DNA of 64,000 nt, from NCBI GenBank assembly GCA_903632075.3, contig CAHIKZ030005492.1:1423001-1487000 (forward strand). Direction: 5' to 3'. This document shows positions 21,720 through 33,039 of the stretch, piece by piece (within the stretch, counting starts at the first letter, position 1; the number at the start of each line of letters is the position of its first letter). The position numbers and the translations under genes were made by a program. The DNA comes from Acanthosepion pharaonis. Taxonomy: Eukaryota > Mollusca > Cephalopoda > Sepiida > Sepiidae. The notes beneath the pieces were generated by a model, which saw only the letters and a program-made list of their open reading frames with translations, searched no databases and had not been told where the DNA came from.

Positions 21720-23410
21720 CTTAAGCTTATGTACTATTTATAATTAAACCATTAATGTGAAATGCTTCTATTCAAGTACAATTTAATTTACATGTTTCAA
21801 ATATACTAAACTTTATTTGACTATCCTAACAATGGTGTATAACCATATTCATACTATGAACATGGCTCTATATCAGTTGAATGGATGGTTCACATGACCT
21901 AATATCATAACTATTCTACAATAAAGTAGGCTTGAATCCATTCATGATTAAAAATCCATACTGCATGCAGGTACATAAGAAAATGTCCAATACTCAAAGA
22001 TATTCAGAGCTTGGCTTTGGGAGGAACATCAGTTACATATTTCTTTCTGTTGTCAGCTGTCTGGATCTAAGTTCTAATGTTAAGTTTAATGACCAGTACA
22101 CTCATCACAAGTAGATTTGGGGGGGATCTGTCTACCCAGGTTATTGTCAGAACTGCAAACATTTAACAACCACAATAATACATCTTTTAAATGAAAAGTT
22201 TATTAGTAGAAGCAGAACATTAGCTGAAATAGCATTTATATATTCTTTTCAGAAATATATAATGACAATAAAATATTCAATTTTCCTTCCAGTAAGGTTT
22301 GTTTTATAAAGTAATTAAATGTTCATAGTCCTTTGTGAAATGTGTGAACAGACTCTGACAGTCATCTTAATGTGTTTATGAGTCCATAGACAAAATCTTA
22401 GTAGGCAGTTGTGAGTTAATCCCTTTTATTGTGTGTGTGTGGATGTGGCTTTAGTTGATGGCTGCTGATTGTCAATCCTTTTCATTATGTGTGGGTGTGT
22501 ACACATGTGTAGATAAAACTGGCTAAAACTGGATAAGGGATAGGATGTTGTGGAGAACCATGATCACATATGTCCTGTTCAAATAGCTATCAGGTAATAA
22601 GTATTTATGTAAACTATCTTACATTATCTGTCACTCTATGAATAAATCTATGTCCTTATTTAATCATATGTCTATCAAATTGCCTTTCTAGCTGATTGAA
22701 TTTCTGTCAACATAGCCACTTATCAATCATTCTTCTATCCAACTTGCTAGGGTTATTGGCTTACAGACAAACTTGCTTTCTGTCATTCTATATATTTCTA
22801 CATGAATGGTTTTAAGCAGTTATCTATATACAGATTTATATCTATACTATTGGCTACCTGCTAATCTAATAAATCATTTTTACTTATACCTTTTTATACC
22901 ACTTTCTCTATAACTAATTATATAACAGGCATAAAAGTCTGTTCATAATCCTAAAATGCTCTTAGAAAATTAAATCAATATCCAAGAGAATTTTAACTGA
23001 AGAATTTGTATATCGAAATGCCAGAAAATATTTTATATACTTCTGCATTGGGCCTGTGTTATTACAGTGCTTAAAAATAAAAGATGATTGAAACATGTAG
23101 CTAATAACTTTAACCCAAGACTTGTTTTCCTCTCAATAGAAATATTAATGGTAGACTTAACTGAATTTGCTTTCACGTATCAGTGTGAAGTTCTGCAAAA
23201 ATCTATATTCATAGTAGTAATGAGAAAGGTACAAAAACTATCAGAGAGGTCTCAGTTGAAATCGGATATTTCAAAAAACCAGTTTAATGAAATTATTTTA
23301 AAAATCACTTGGTAGCATTAAAAGTATTTACTGGGAAATTATCATTCCCATTTTTTTTTAAAATTCTATGTCTTTTCAGAATGTATACAATCTTGGTCCA
23401 CCGCACATTG
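21720..23410. other. Mostly featureless stretch with an RTE 3' scrap
   Basis: At about 22540-22580 the + strand reads GTGGAGAACCATGATCAC, the conserved 3' end of RTE copies also seen at 38.13, 44.24 and 61.57 kb. Nothing else is supported. Confidence 0.45.
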
Positions 23411-23414
23411 CATT

Positions 23415-23655
23415 ATATTCTTGGGAAAGATAGTGGAATGGTTTCTTGTTGTTTTCTTCACAGTTTGGAATTCAGAGTTTTCCTTCTTTTAAGCTAGCTG
23501 CTACCCAAGGTCTAGTCTACCATTCTATTCTGCTATTTAACCCATAGCTATGGATTTAGGAAAGCAAATGAATTCATGCCTTTCCCAAGGGTGTTAGTGT
23601 GAAAGTGAACACAATGAACTGAACTGGAATTTGAATTTAGCTCACCAATTCCACT
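23415..23655 (+). repeat. Dispersed SINE-like repeat family C (copy 1)
   Basis: Aligns block by block with 61755-61960: CTTGGGAAAGATAGTGGA, then TTCAGAGTTTTC, then TGCCTTTCCCAAGGG, then a GGAATTTGAAT stretch. A reverse copy lies at 44080-44170 and a short piece at 13540-13590. No coding frame is conserved. Length and copy number suggest a SINE or a LINE 3' region. Confidence 0.65.
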
Positions 23656-23659
23656 TTCT

Positions 23660-24990
23660 ATTGCAAGATGTTAAATGATCTGCATATTATGCTATTAAAA
23701 CCAATGATCTTTAATATATTAAAAGGAACAGTCTTTTAAGAATGAGATAGACCCTAAGGTTGAAAATCTCAGTCAGAAGAATAAAAAAATCAACAAGTAA
23801 GTTTTCTCTCAAATAGAACATAACAAGATATTATGATATAATATATGCATAGGCTTGAAAATATTTATCCTAACTTCCACTTGTCATTCTATATCAGAAA
23901 TTAGAATAGTCCTATTCATATCTACTGTCCCTATGTCTAAACCAGGAAAAGTAAATTCATATTCATCAGAATGGTTAGAGATAAAATAACAACAATAAAA
24001 AAGAACATTTTCCCATGTGACAGTAACATTGACTTTTGACATATCATTGTGATACTGTCACAATAACTTGAAAACATTTCTTGCTACCTTTGGTTAGTTC
24101 CTTATCTTTAATTTCTATTTATACACTTGTAAAATTGGCTTACCAAAATGTGTGCTTCTATGGCCAATATTGAAAGGAGCTTTCTTTAAACATCCATGTT
24201 AAATCTTCTTCTTTGATTTCTCCATCAATCATCTTACAACAACTTCAATCTATCACTAGCTTCATATTTCTCTGAAGCCAGGAAACCAATTTGATTTATG
24301 GACATTAGCATTCTGTTTAAATTTCCTCAGTTTAAAAAAAATAAACAAAAGTGATTATCAGTAAAGGACATTTTTATTATTATGCCTTACAAATATATGT
24401 CTTCTTGTCAATTCACCAGACTTAATTGTTAAAGAGTAATTCACATAAAAAAAGTTTTATTTTAATTCACTTTAGATATTAAAATGAGTGAATACTGCAA
24501 TTTATTATAACTGTGTGCATGAAAGTAAAACATTTTAAATAACCAAGTAGAATATTTTTCATTAACAAAACAGGAATATTTTGAGACAAAAAGAATTTGT
24601 TTTTCTGTATAATTTGTTTTGAATTACTTAATGATGTACAAGAGTCAATACATTTCCTGTTAGTTAATACAAACTTATCTTAGAAAAATGAAAGCAAATA
24701 AAAACTAGAAAATAATTAATAAATATTGATTAATTTTCACTAATAAAAGTTGTAATATAAATAGAATGACAAAGACAATAATTATTCTACAATTACAAAT
24801 GATTCTTCTCAAAGCATCACAACTATCAACTTTTTAAGTTTAAGGAAATAAATATAAAATATATATAATAATATTTATTATAAAATTATAAGATCAACAT
24901 ATTCATCTGGACATTGATACTACTAATTCTTATTATTACATTAATCATATTATATAATATTATGATAATAAATGTTAATAATAAATAGAA
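23660..24990. other. AT-rich stretch, one short repeat
   Basis: Contains a 56-base AT-rich block at 24845-24900 that recurs at 26755-26810 with a single difference. No genes seen. Confidence 0.5.
24845..24900 (+). repeat. 56-bp direct repeat, copy 1
   Basis: Identical to 26755-26810 at 55 of 56 positions, by eye. It is AT-rich but not a simple dinucleotide tract. Confidence 0.8.
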
Positions 24991-24995
24991 TAAAA

Positions 24996-25037
24996 TAAAA
25001 AAGGCACTTCTTTTGCTTAAAAGAAGTGCCTTTTTTA
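24996..25037. repeat. Perfect 19-bp hairpin with 4-base loop
   Basis: AAAAAAGGCACTTCTTTT (24997-25014), loop GCTT, then its exact complement (25019-25036), plus one more T-A pair outside. Weaker pairing continues outward through TAGAATAAAATA-type sequence. It has the shape of a bacterial terminator or a small hairpin RNA, but there is no transcript evidence. Confidence 0.9.
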
Positions 25038-25039
25038 CT

Positions 25040-26330
25040 TCATTCTATTTTATTTTATTAACTCTTTCTATATGGTCCAGTGAGGTCTGTCTGTGCAAAT
25101 GTATATTTGTTTACAATCAAATCAGATCTAATCAAACCAAGTGACTGCATAGGGGTTTATGCTATTGAATCAGCTCAAGCAACATAGTGACTTCCCTGTA
25201 AGTGCAGAGATAGTTTTTTTTTATTGATAGATGATCAAATTTCACTACCATGATAGCCAGACATAGACTTATGATTTCTCTGGTAGCTTTAAAGGCCATT
25301 CTTGACCCTGATGACAAATTTGCAGCAGGAGAAATAGATTAATTTTGACAATGACTCAGATTTTGACATTTTTCACACATTTATTGTTAATAACAATATT
25401 GTGGGCCAATTTATTATTTTATTGCTTTTTTTCCATAAAAAAAAATGGCCTAAACCAGATATTCATGGATAAAAACAGCTCTATAACCTGAACATAATCT
25501 TACCAGAATGTATATCTTATTGATGGGGTTGACTTGTTTTTTAATTTAAATCTGGTAAAAGTTATGAATAAATTCAATCTGGAAAGAATTAACAATAATA
25601 GTGATGAAAGTATAGGAAATGACCACTATTTCCAACACAATTTACCATATTTAACACCCAAACTTTAGTTTCTACCCAATAACAGACAATATTACAAATA
25701 TACCAAAAAGAGTTACACATCACACAATGCATACCATTTAAAGCAAAGAGTTTGTTGGTTAGAAATTAACATCATCATGTGAAATATTTGACCAATCAGA
25801 GAAAACTAAAACCCTGTTTCTGTCATGTCTATTTTCTGCAAAACTTTCTTATAAAATCCACTAGATTTTGACTTACAAAGAGCAGAAATGTTACTGTCTC
25901 CAAGCCAAAGAGAAGATGTGGCTACATAGCTTTTTCCTTCCACCACAGTGCATGCTGAAAGAAACATGCATGAGCAACTTCAAATGAATCATCATCAACA
26001 ACAACAACAAAGACAGTCAGTGAATCTTTACTAGCAATAAAAGTCTTTTCTAAACCATAGATTTTTCTGTGAAACATCTACCCAAATCATTTAACTTAAC
26101 TCTTTAGTTAATACTCTTTAGTTAGCTACTTTTAATCATTTTTAACTCTCTTGAATTCATGTACATATGTTTGTAAATACAAATGAGTTATTGAACAGGC
26201 ATAACCATATTTCTTTGTTGAGAATTCGGACATTCAGATTATTAATATAAAAAACTTGGAGAACAGTATTTCCTACATAAGTATACCATGAATTATGTCA
26301 GCTAGCATTCTTACATTTATACTTTCAATC
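25040..26330. other. Gene-free stretch with possible CCAAT and TATA boxes
   Basis: GACCAATCAGAG near 25790 and TTATAAAATCC near 25851 have the spacing of a Pol II promoter, but no downstream coding exon was found. They are recorded only as a weak possibility. Confidence 0.25.
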
Positions 26331-26339
26331 ATTTTTCAG

Positions 26340-26539
26340 CTAAAGCTGACCTTCCTCATTTATGTCTGAGTAACAATGAAGAGACAAACTGTCTTATGGA
26401 AAAAGATCCTTCAGCAAAATATTGGGAAGAGGCTGGAGGCTTAATCCAAAGAAAAGATGCTAGATATGACAATCAAGACATAGAAAGAACAACATTGAAT
26501 AGAATAAATCCTAAACTCTCTAAAGGCTTTTGGATGTAA
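26340..26539 (+). CDS. Weak candidate coding exon
   Basis: Pyrimidine-rich sequence ending TTTTTCAG (AG at 26338-26339) precedes 200 bases open in one frame, giving KADLPHLCLSNNEETNCL, then MEKDPSAKYWEEAGGLIQRK, and stopping at TAA 26537-26539. Composition is balanced, not low-complexity, and GC content is above the flanks. No family is recognised. A weak donor (GAT then GTAACA) could end it one codon before the stop. It may equally be a chance ORF or an old retro-copy. Confidence 0.3.
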
Positions 26540-26754
26540 CATTAAAAAACAAAACAATGGCAACAAGGATAAGATGCATGTTATTTGATATGTGAAATAA
26601 TAAAGAGAAATATTATATCTTATTAGTGTTGGAATAATCTTAAAGAACAAAACATTTTGGCTGGCTGTGATTTGAAGTGCTTCTTGGTACTTAAGGCTTA
26701 ATGGAAATTGAAGAGTGGGATTTTAATTATAAAGACAAGGAAAAGAAGTTTAAT

Positions 26755-26810
26755 GAAATAAATATAAAATATATATAATAATATTTATTATAAAATTATA
26801 AAATCAACAT
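26755..26810 (+). repeat. 56-bp direct repeat, copy 2
   Basis: Partner of 24845-24900, 1.9 kb downstream and in the same orientation. Confidence 0.8.
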
Positions 26811-27136
26811 TTAATCATAAAATTCTACAAGATCAAGAATAAGTAAGAAATATTCCACTTAATAAACTTTATTTAAAATCAGTAAAGTCAATTGGCCAAA
26901 GTAACATTAAAACAGTATAGCAGGAAGAGACAAGGGATTTCCATATTATGCCTGCAGCATTTATATAGAAATATGAGACAGAATCATAGTAGGAGGTATT
27001 AAAAATTAAGTTGTCCATGTTGCCAACTAAGTCATCACACACAGGGGACAATAAGCAGAGAGAAATACTGAAATGGAAAGAAAAGATTCTTACCTGAATA
27101 TCAGAGTGTTTCACCTGAGGTAGACATGTTGAGTTG

Positions 27137-27719
27137 GTGTAGCAGCCAAAATTATACCAGAAGTTATTATAGGCTATATTATACCTGGGGTATAAGTTAT
27201 GTTAGGCTAGTTTATACCTTTGGGTATAAAATAGGTTAGGCTAGGATTTACCATCGTAAGCCAGAATATACTCACCCCTTTTTTACATGTAATAAGATAT
27301 ATATTATTGTATTTGTAGATGATAGCTGGAGTGGGACATGTAGTGTCACATGCCAGCAGGGATTTCTTGTGTGCAATCTACAATCCTTGATTTTATTCTG
27401 ATTCTTTGGTTTGTACATAAATAGACCTAAATTCTAGATGCTTATTGATTTTGTTCAGCCAATATCCAATTATGGTTGAATGAATTCATATCAGCTATTA
27501 TTAGCAGTTTGTAACATGAAGCCATCACATAACATTCTAATTAAGAAAAATAGTTGTTGATACAATAACAGTAAAAGTGGGTATAAATTGACCTGGGTGA
27601 TGTCTAGTTTTATACACCAAGGTAAGCTAGCCCCAGTGATACCATTGGTGTTATTTTGAATTAGACTAAACTTTACCAGGGTACACTTTCTAGGAGGAGG
27701 TTAATCTGGGCTGCTACAC
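27137..27719. mobile_element. Candidate TIR element (MITE-like)
   Basis: GTGTAGCAGCC (27137-27147) is exactly inverted at 27709-27719, and pairing continues inward to 16 of 18 bases. The 583-bp interior is noncoding and repeats TATACC/GGTATA and TAGGCTAG motifs near the left end. No clear target duplication was seen, so the superfamily is unknown. Confidence 0.5.
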
Positions 27720-27729
27720 TAGTATATCT

Positions 27730-29500
27730 CTTGAGCCATGAGAAATAAGGAAAGAAGACATCTATGTTATTGCTTACCTCATCAGTAACTAACTACGATT
27801 AACTTTATTTTTCTGCTCATGCAGGATTCTCCTGGGATCTCTTTTTATATAAGGGCAGATAATTATTTCTGTATCCTTACAGACAGTTAAATAGAATGGA
27901 AAGATTAAATAATTATCCAAAGACAAACATCAGGAAAGGTTTAAATTAAAAACAAGAAATGTTTTAGAAGCCAAATGAAGGAGAAAAGTAACTTCTTCTT
28001 CTTCTTATTATTATTATTATTTTTTTTTTTTTTTACAAATAATAAAATGGTTCAGTAAAAATAGAATTTTCTTATTTTCAGTGAAAATCACCAATGAGAA
28101 AATTTAACCACTTACAAAATCTTTTTAATCTTAAATTTAATTTTTAATTTGCCTTAACTTGTTCTGAACAATTTTTCAGATAGAGACAATTGTATTATGA
28201 GAAAATATAGTTGATAATACTTGTAATTTATAGTATTAAAATATTCATTATATTAATCAGAAGAATGTAGATTGTAATAACTGTTGCAGTTTTAGCATAA
28301 CAACTTTAAAAATTATGCAAAGAAATAATGAGCCTGATAACATAATTGTCATGATTTTTTCAAACAAAAAGATAATGATATAAAGAAACAATAATCTTAG
28401 AATTAATCACAGATTAAAATAATATTAGCAATAATAGCAAGAATTATTGATAGGACTATTATCATTATCATCATCATCATTATTATTACAGTAATAATAG
28501 TTGTAGAAATTGTTATAATATTAACAACAATAATCATGACAGTTTCAAAAACAATTGTAATGATTATAACATTTTGTTTATTTTTCTGAAATGTTTTATT
28601 TTGCCTTGAATTTATTTTATGCTCCCAAGCATTTTGCTTATCCAATAGAAATTACTAAAGCTTGATCATTTTGAGCATTTTCTTTTGTTTTGATGATATT
28701 CTCTAAAATTTGAAACAGGAAATTTCTTAACTAATGGATGTAATTTCTTTTGTATTGAAGGCATTTTCCTACTTTTAAAAAAGAAAAAGAAATCTGAAAA
28801 TGAATGGAAGATAGTTATTAAGAAAGATTTATAGTGACATTATAGGAGTAATTTTCATAGCAAAAAACGTGGGAAATGTGCTTTTATTTTCTGTTTACAT
28901 TTTAATATTTTGTTCTTAATGGAGCAAATGTGAAATTAGAAAATCACTCTTTTCCCTGAAGAATTTTCGCATAGAGTCATTTATGTCTCTTTAGAAGAAA
29001 TCTTTGTTTTGTTACATTTTTAACTGCACTTTTTAGGCTATTGCTCTTGTTCTTTTTATTTTTCTGTTTTGTAATATTTATTACCTCGTTTACCCAAGTC
29101 ATCAAAAAATGACTGCAATATTTTGATATTTTTTAAAAAAGACAATGTAATTGCAAAATTACTGGTTATTTATCTGTAAGTTAAAAATAAACCTGTGAGC
29201 CAAAAGTAATTCAAGGCATAAATAAATTATAGTATTTTATTGGCAAAATTTAAAAAAGAAAATTATATTTCCACTATATCATCATGACCTTATGCAAATT
29301 CTCATTTTTGTCTTTTTTCAGCAAATACAAACCTGAAGGTTTTTAAATTTTATCAAAGCAATCATGATTGGTCAATGATTTTCTTTTTATATTTTATGAT
29401 CTATCTTCTACAGTATCTACAAATTTTTAATCTTATTTTAAATGTTATTTTTAGCAGCTTTTTCCTGGAATCTATCATTTGGATACATATACATACATAT
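27730..29500. other. AT-rich stretch without recognised genes
   Basis: Holds short simple runs (TTC/TTA and poly-T near 28000-28034). The 80-residue minus-strand ORF at 28403-28645 is low-complexity. Confidence 0.5.
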
Positions 29501-29501
29501 A

Positions 29502-29504
<3 letters not shown>

Positions 29505-29548
<44 letters not shown>
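29505..29548. repeat. (GT)n microsatellite
   Basis: Pure GT tract. Confidence 0.96.
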
Positions 29549-29773
29549 ATGTTTCATTAAATATCTTGTGTTCTTACAAGTTCTCTTTTCTAAAAATTAG
29601 AAAACTTGCAAGGACACAGAAAAATAAGTTGAAAACTCATAATCATATTAAACAAAATATGCACAAAAGAAGAACTGTTGTCCAAATATACAATGTATAT
29701 CAGCCAGTAAAGAAAGAGACATCATTTCAACAGCAGCAGAAAAAACACTATTTGGAGTATACGATTTATATAT

Positions 29774-29838
29774 TAAACAGTAACTTCCTACAAATAATAT
29801 GTCAAGCTACAGAAGTAAACCCAAAAATAAATAAATAA

Positions 29839-29874
<36 letters not shown>

Positions 29875-29933
29875 ATACACATCCACTCCTGTGTATATAT
29901 ACATTTACACACATATACATACAGACATATGTA
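29774..29933 (+). repeat. Local direct duplication, copy 1
   Basis: CCTACAAATAATATGTCAAG, ACAGAAGTAAACCC, a (TA)n tract and CCATACACATCCACTCCTG recur in the same order at 30222-30365. The copies differ mainly in (TA)n length. Confidence 0.9.
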
Positions 29934-30221
29934 AGGAATATAAGGGATTATATTCCTTATCCTGATAAGTTTTTGTTCTAAAAAGACTGGATGAACTTTC
30001 TCCCTGCCAAAGAGAACTAAGGACAATTTCCAGTACACCATGAATACCTACTACACGAACCTGTAATTGCAGGAATAAAGTATGAGTTTCTTCTTGAATC
30101 TTGTTCTTTTATTGTCCTCTCTCATTAATAATGGTTTTTGTTAGATTCTTTCACTTACAGTAACCCCTTGCATCTTAGTAGCTTTATTGCATTGCTTGGG
30201 TGAAATGATTAAAAAAAAATT

Positions 30222-30273
30222 AAACAATAACTGCCTACAAATAATATGTCAAGCTACAGAAGTAAACCCAAAA

Positions 30274-30305
<32 letters not shown>

Positions 30306-30365
30306 CCATACACATCCACTCCTGTGTATATATACATTTACACACATATACATACAGACATACAC
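30222..30365 (+). repeat. Local direct duplication, copy 2
   Basis: Second copy of 29774-29933, about 450 bases downstream, nearly identical outside the TA tract. Confidence 0.9.
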
Positions 30366-30539
30366 ATACATGCACATAAACATATTTACATAAAACCTTA
30401 CACACACATACACACACTCATCTAAACAAATATAAAATGTATCTATCTATCCATCTAACTATACATATACACATACATATATACATACACATATATACAC
30501 CTATATACATATGCATATGTATACATACATACTTAAACA

Positions 30540-30544
30540 TACAT

Positions 30545-30590
<46 letters not shown>
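30540..30590. repeat. (AC)n(TA)n microsatellite
   Basis: AC tract followed by TA tract, abutting the tail of the minus-strand PLE. Confidence 0.93.
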
Positions 30591-30591
<1 letters not shown>

Positions 30592-30701
30592 GAAATATAG
30601 TCTTAAGATATGCTATATTTATGGGATAAAGTGCTCAATATCAGAGATAGAGCGTGTGTACATATAAAAGTGAACATAGAAGTCAACACTTAGAGGCGAT
30701 A

Positions 30702-30730
30702 GTCTGTTTCATGTTAGACGCAATCGTCAG
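30702..30730 (-). other. Hammerhead-like core, decayed
   Basis: On the minus strand CTGACGA (rc 30724-30730) and GAAAC (rc 30706-30710) have the right spacing. They are followed by AGACTATC where a functional copy would have AGACTGTC. The relatives at 37.6 kb show the GTG variant. Probably an inactive relic of a PLE ribozyme. Confidence 0.45.
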
Positions 30731-30737
30731 GCCACTT

Positions 30738-30738
30738 T

Positions 30739-30792
<54 letters not shown>

Positions 30793-30797
30793 TATAT
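30738..30797. repeat. (TA)n microsatellite
   Basis: TA tract interrupted by a single G. Confidence 0.95.
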
Positions 30798-31357
30798 AAA
30801 TTAAAAGGTAAAAGACAAAAACTTTCTAAAAATTTTTAAAAACCCACATGCATCCATACATACATTTAACATATAAAAATAGATGGGTGGAATTAAATTA
30901 AGTTGTGCTAAAAGAACACTGAAGAAGAAAACATTAACAATATTAAAAACCCACGGAGTGATTAATGCGTAGCTATCTCTTAAGTTTACATATATACCTA
31001 GGTATATAAATATCAGAAAACTATCAGATTTTGTATATCAGTTTTGGAAAACTTTTACCTACATACCCACATACACATATATCAACACATGAATAAAGTT
31101 TGCTAACCCAAATTAAATGATCAAAAAATATAGAGAGCATCACATAAACCTACACAATGATCCACATAGATAATCCTAAGAGTCATTCCATTTAAATGTC
31201 ATGTCCAATGTTAGTGATCCAAGATGGAACTGTTACAGGTAACAACACATTATAAAACCGTGTTTATGTTTTAAATCGTTTTTTATGTCTACATTTGGAA
31301 ATGATCTCACTACGAAGATTTAGCAACTCATTTTTATCTTTAATAATAAAATTTTTT

Positions 31358-31645
31358 CTACAATGCATAGATCACACCGATCATGGAAGTTATTAGGGTT
31401 TTAGCTCTTGATAAGAATCTCCATTCAAAATGCAGGGTTAGTCCCTTATCCATCAGATCCCAGTAGTGTTTGGATAAGGAAATTTGATTTTTGAGGCATC
31501 GATATTTAAAAGAGCATCTATGGTTGCATAGATGCTGCTTCCAATGACCAGTGGATATACCTATACATCTTTTTTTCTGGTTGATATTTTCTTCAGGGAA
31601 GATTGTTGCCTCGTATACTACATTCTCATACATACATTTTCCCAC
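31358..31645 (-). pseudogene. PLE GIY-YIG endonuclease domain remnant
   Basis: The 95-residue frame reads NVVYEATIFPEENINQKK, then CIGISTGHWKQHL and NHRCSFKYRCLKNQISLSKH, ending near WRFLSRAKTLIT. In this PLE type the domain opens VVYEA (GIY equivalent) with YIG about 20 residues later; here the Y of YIG has become C (CIG). HWKQ and the basic NHR segment follow as in the family. The domain would nick target DNA during insertion. It is separated from the RT by about 335 bases with no common frame. Confidence 0.8.
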
Positions 31646-31980
31646 GATTGGACAATTGTCTTTCCTCCTACTTTATTGCAGGTGGGGATACTAGATCGAG
31701 TTTCATTACTATAGTAGTTTTTAAGTATTTTACAATTGTGGGAAGATATAATTTTCTCCATATTCCTAATTTTCAGTGTCTTCCTATTGAAAATTTTATG
31801 TAGTGGATGAAAGTGTTTATCTATTAATCATAGGAAGAAACTTCCTATATCAATGCAATATGGTGGGTTAAACCATATTACCTTCCTCTTTCTGTTTTTA
31901 GGTCTATTATTATTATGATTTTCTAGTTCTTCATTATAGTTTAATTCCTGTCTAAAACCACTATTTTTGAGGGCCTGGTT

Positions 31981-32620
31981 TTATATAAATTTATTATTGT
32001 TAAAGATTTTTTGGCTAGTTTTGGGGATGTGATCTATTACAGATTTAGGGTGGTTAGAGTGGACATTGATATACAGGGGTGTCTGATCAACTTTATGGAA
32101 GGGTTTAAAGGTATCATTAGAGAGGTTGAGGGTGATATCTAAAAAGCTGACTATTTTCAGGTTGGAAGATATTTCAGTCTTAAGGCCTGGGTATTTGAAG
32201 GTCCTAATTATCCTCTTATGTAAGCTTGAAGTCAAGGGACCATTGCTATTAGGGACAATGATTAGGCTGTCATCTCTATAAATTCCAATTTGGTTAAGGT
32301 TAACTACTCTAAAATATATATGCCCACTAAATCTGCAATTTTGGCAGAATCGAAAGCTCCCATAGGTACATCGAAACTTTCATTATTCTTCTTCACCCAA
32401 GTAGCATCATTGTATGTAAGTATTGATCTTCTTGACGTTAAAATAATGTCCAGATCATTTTCCGTTATTTTGGTATATACTTTAGAGAAATTAAGGCTGC
32501 TAATTAATAGTTCCTCTGAAATAGAAGGGTAAAAATCCAAGATGTCAAAAAAATTTTATTTTTTATTCCCGGAGTTATTTTTTCTGATTTCTTTTTAATT
32601 TGTAGGTCTGATGAATTGGA
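31981..32620 (-). pseudogene. PLE reverse transcriptase remnant
   Basis: The minus-strand frame from 32540 gives MDFYPSISEELLISSLNF, then SRRSILTYNDATWVKK and FDVPMGAFDSAKIADLVG: the catalytic-Asp motif A, the fingers/palm linker and motif B region of this PLE type. After a frame change, GIYRDDSLIIV carries the catalytic box YRDD (rc 32269-32280). The next frame reads IVSFLDITLNLSNDTFKP and LYINVHSNHPKSVI. These motifs are in the correct order. N-terminal RT sequence beyond about 32620 is not recognisable. At least one frameshift makes it non-functional. Confidence 0.85.
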
Positions 32621-32749
32621 TCGTAATTACGATTCCAATGTAATAAATTATAACCATGGAATATTGGTGTTTAAGCCTTTTTATTATATTCTTACTCTGT
32701 CCTGGATTCAATTTTACTTATTAAATTTTGTATGTATGTATATATATAT

Positions 32750-32935
32750 ATGCAGCACTGGGAGGTTATGTGAAGTTGGGGAAGGTGAAAACTGTCCCTT
32801 CTTTATATTAGAGATATTTTGTCGATGAAAATAAATATACTGTTGAAAAATAAATGGAGTGTCTACATGAATATATGTAGCTATTAATGACGTTTAAGTG
32901 ATAAAATCTGTTGGATTAATAGATAAACAAAATAC
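32750..32935 (+). mobile_element. SINE family D, degenerate copy
   Basis: Parallels 33040-33265. It contains GATGAAAATAAATATACTG, GAGTGTCTAC and a downstream AAATCTGTTGGATTAATA segment also seen at 3.38 kb. The tRNA-like head is very decayed (GCAGCACTGGGAGGTTATG). Confidence 0.5.
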
Positions 32936-33039
32936 ATTACTTCTTTAGAAATCACTTTGTTTTAATTTGGATACAAAACTGAACAGATATTTATGTTTTG
33001 AGAATTTTTGAAGAAAGTTGCACTTAAAGGCACTATTTG

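Larger units (their letters stand above)
30590..32620 (-). mobile_element. Penelope-like element, second type (minus strand)
   Basis: On the minus strand the order is RT (32620 to 31980), GIY-YIG endonuclease (31645 to 31358), a noncoding stretch, a hammerhead-like core (30730 to 30702) and a tail with GCTCTATCTCTGATATTGAG ending at (TA)n. This is the normal PLE order. The tail block (family B) recurs at 37425-37600 (same orientation) and 60290-60400 (+ strand). Frame breaks and a gap between RT and EN show an inactive copy. Confidence 0.85.

Noticed and set aside
24996..25037. Bacterial intrinsic terminator
   Set aside because: The shape fits, but the window is clearly eukaryotic and no gene ends there.
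25785..25865. Pol II promoter (CCAAT plus TATA)
   Set aside because: Short motifs common in AT-rich DNA, with no exon downstream.
28403..28645. 80-residue minus-strand ORF rich in Ile/Met/Thr
   Set aside because: Arises from ATT/ATC trinucleotide-like sequence.
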